Positions 63,162 through 64,000 of a stretch of 64,000 nucleotides of DNA are shown one piece after another. The notes below the pieces were generated by a model. It saw only the letters and a program-made list of their open reading frames with translations, was not told the DNA's origin and did not search any database. The position numbers and the translations under genes were made by a program. The stretch is from the NCBI GenBank assembly GCA_947427095.1, contig CANEGO010000004.1, forward strand, positions 62,001 to 126,000, written 5' to 3'. This DNA is from an uncultured Clostridium sp. (GTDB taxonomy: Bacteria > Bacillota_I > Bacilli_A > RF39 > UBA660). Each line of letters opens with the position of its first letter. Within the stretch, counting starts at the first letter, position 1.

Positions 63162-63998
63162 TTACATTGTTTTTTTAGGGTTTAAATTAGGTTTAGAAGA
63201 TTTAAGCAATTTTTTTAAATAGGCTTTTTCTTCTTCATTTTCACTTAATAATAACGAATCAATTAATTCATCCCTAGTTTTTCTTCTTACTATTTGTCCA
63301 TCTTTAATATACTCAAGTTTAAGCTGCGGATACAAATCTAAATACTCGCAATGTCTACTTATTAAAAGATCAAAAACGTCATTAACATCTTTATACTCTT
63401 CCTTCCCGTTGATCATAACTCTTCTTTCATCGCTATAGTCATGAATAAATTCTTTTTTTAGAGGTTCAAAAATACTATCACTAACTTTATAACCAAAATA
63501 ATTTAAAAAATTAATAACATATAACAAAGAATATTTTCTAGCATCAATCTCAAAACTAATATTATAATAATTATCACTATAATAATTATCTGTTTTATAC
63601 TTTTTCACTTCTTCTTTTCTTATTAAATTATCTTTAATCATCATGGGCAAGTCACTACTAAAAAAGCCTATTTTTATAGCGATGTTTTGCATAATATGTC
63701 TTAATTCATGATAAATAGTAATAAATGAATTAAGATCGCCTTTCTCATAAAAAGATGCGCAAACGTCTTTATTTATGGTTACGTAAATTTGTTCAAAAGC
63801 AAAACCATTAGCATCTTTTAATTCTAATATATGGCACATTGGACTATATCCATCGATTTTTTTACCATTTATTCTTTTCATTTCTTTTTCTATTGATATC
63901 TTTAATAACCATTCAAAGGTTTCATAAGAAATTTGCTTTCTATTTTTCATAATATTCATCAAAATAATTCCGTCAGGTAATTTATCATCCAAAATCAT
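63162..63998 (-). CDS. Putative zinc metalloprotein (HELRH), possibly 5'-partial
   Basis: The visible frame encodes 278 residues. IYHELRHIMQN has the HExxH zinc-binding pattern, preceded by a strand ending in FITI and followed about 60 residues later by FEIDARKYSLLYV, whose Glu could be the third ligand. The C-terminal part is lysine-rich and ends in KPNLNPKKTM. There is no signal peptide in the visible part. The ATG at 63998 is two bases from the window edge, so the true start may lie outside. It precedes spoIVA behind a terminator. No family is recognised beyond a zincin-like motif. Confidence 0.6.
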   Translation of the reverse strand: MILDDKLPDGIILMNIMKNRKQISYETFEWLLKISIEKEMKRINGKKIDGYSPMCHILELKDANGFAFEQIYVTINKDVCASFYEKGDLNSFITIYHELRHIMQNIAIKIGFFSSDLPMMIKDNLIRKEEVKKYKTDNYYSDNYYNISFEIDARKYSLLYVINFLNYFGYKVSDSIFEPLKKEFIHDYSDERRVMINGKEEYKDVNDVFDLLISRHCEYLDLYPQLKLEYIKDGQIVRRKTRDELIDSLLLSENEEEKAYLKKLLKSSKPNLNPKKTM

Positions 63999-64000
63999 AC

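Overview
The window is AT-rich (by eye, well under 35% GC) DNA from a Gram-positive, endospore-forming member of the Bacillota. The best fit is class Bacilli or one of its uncultured gut relatives. Evidence: a complete spoIVA, a type B RNase P RNA between gpsB and a rodZ-like gene, the recU-ponA pair, dnaD, an LtaS-type lipoteichoic acid synthase, a TagGH-type exporter and a sortase with an LPxTG protein. TGA acts as a stop (for example in the ATGA overlaps near 11591 and 12376), so the ordinary bacterial code applies. Almost everything lies on the minus strand; only recU-ponA (29872-33169) and a metallophosphoesterase gene (60375-61565) are on plus.

Layout. 1-7363: envelope genes (GT39-like transferase cut by the window edge, small membrane protein, LtaS, YihY-type protein, binding-domain/GGDEF protein, unknown membrane protein). 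7455-22754: an accessory region with three transcription units, each headed by a TTGACA-N17 promoter and a leader ending in an intrinsic terminator. They are (i) two GNAT acetyltransferases plus a peptidase E-like protein, (ii) an eleven-gene translationally coupled operon (SDR, mannose-6-phosphate isomerase-like cupin, HAD phosphatase, two kinase-fold proteins, O-carbamoyltransferase, nucleotidyltransferase, Nudix, HIT/GalT-like protein, P-loop kinase, histidine phosphatase), and (iii) an AMP-ligase with a kinase-less sensor membrane protein and a one-helix peptide. IS remnants lie between (i) and (ii). I do not recognise (ii)+(iii) as a described pathway; it is the best candidate for a new small-molecule or glycoconjugate system.

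22944-35305: housekeeping (ligA, recA with an SOS box, pgsA, rodZ-like, rnpB, gpsB, recU, ponA, dnaD, cca, HU), interrupted by an ORF6N protein. 35416-37420: sortase plus its thioester-domain LPxTG adhesin. 37620-40441: two back-to-back toxin-antitoxin modules (HigB-HigA/ImmA-like and MqsR-MqsA/SocA-like), each with a palindrome over its promoter.

40556-59444: a large surface-glycan locus. One part makes dTDP-4-amino-4,6-dideoxygalactose (RfbA, RfbB, WecE-like) and carries a GtrB/ArnC-like transferase, an ArnE/ArnF-like SMR pair, a GtrA protein and a GT-C protein, which together suggest lipid-linked amino-sugar decoration of a surface polymer. The second part has an ABC-2 polysaccharide exporter, several GT2/GT4 enzymes, and a KdsB-like CMP-sugar synthetase next to a protein resembling retaining beta-Kdo transferases, unexpected in a Gram-positive.

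59559-64000: an unknown protein, an HTH-metallophosphoesterase, spoIVA with a likely sigma-E promoter, and a putative zinc metalloprotein cut by, or starting at, the window edge. No tRNA, rRNA or CRISPR array was seen.
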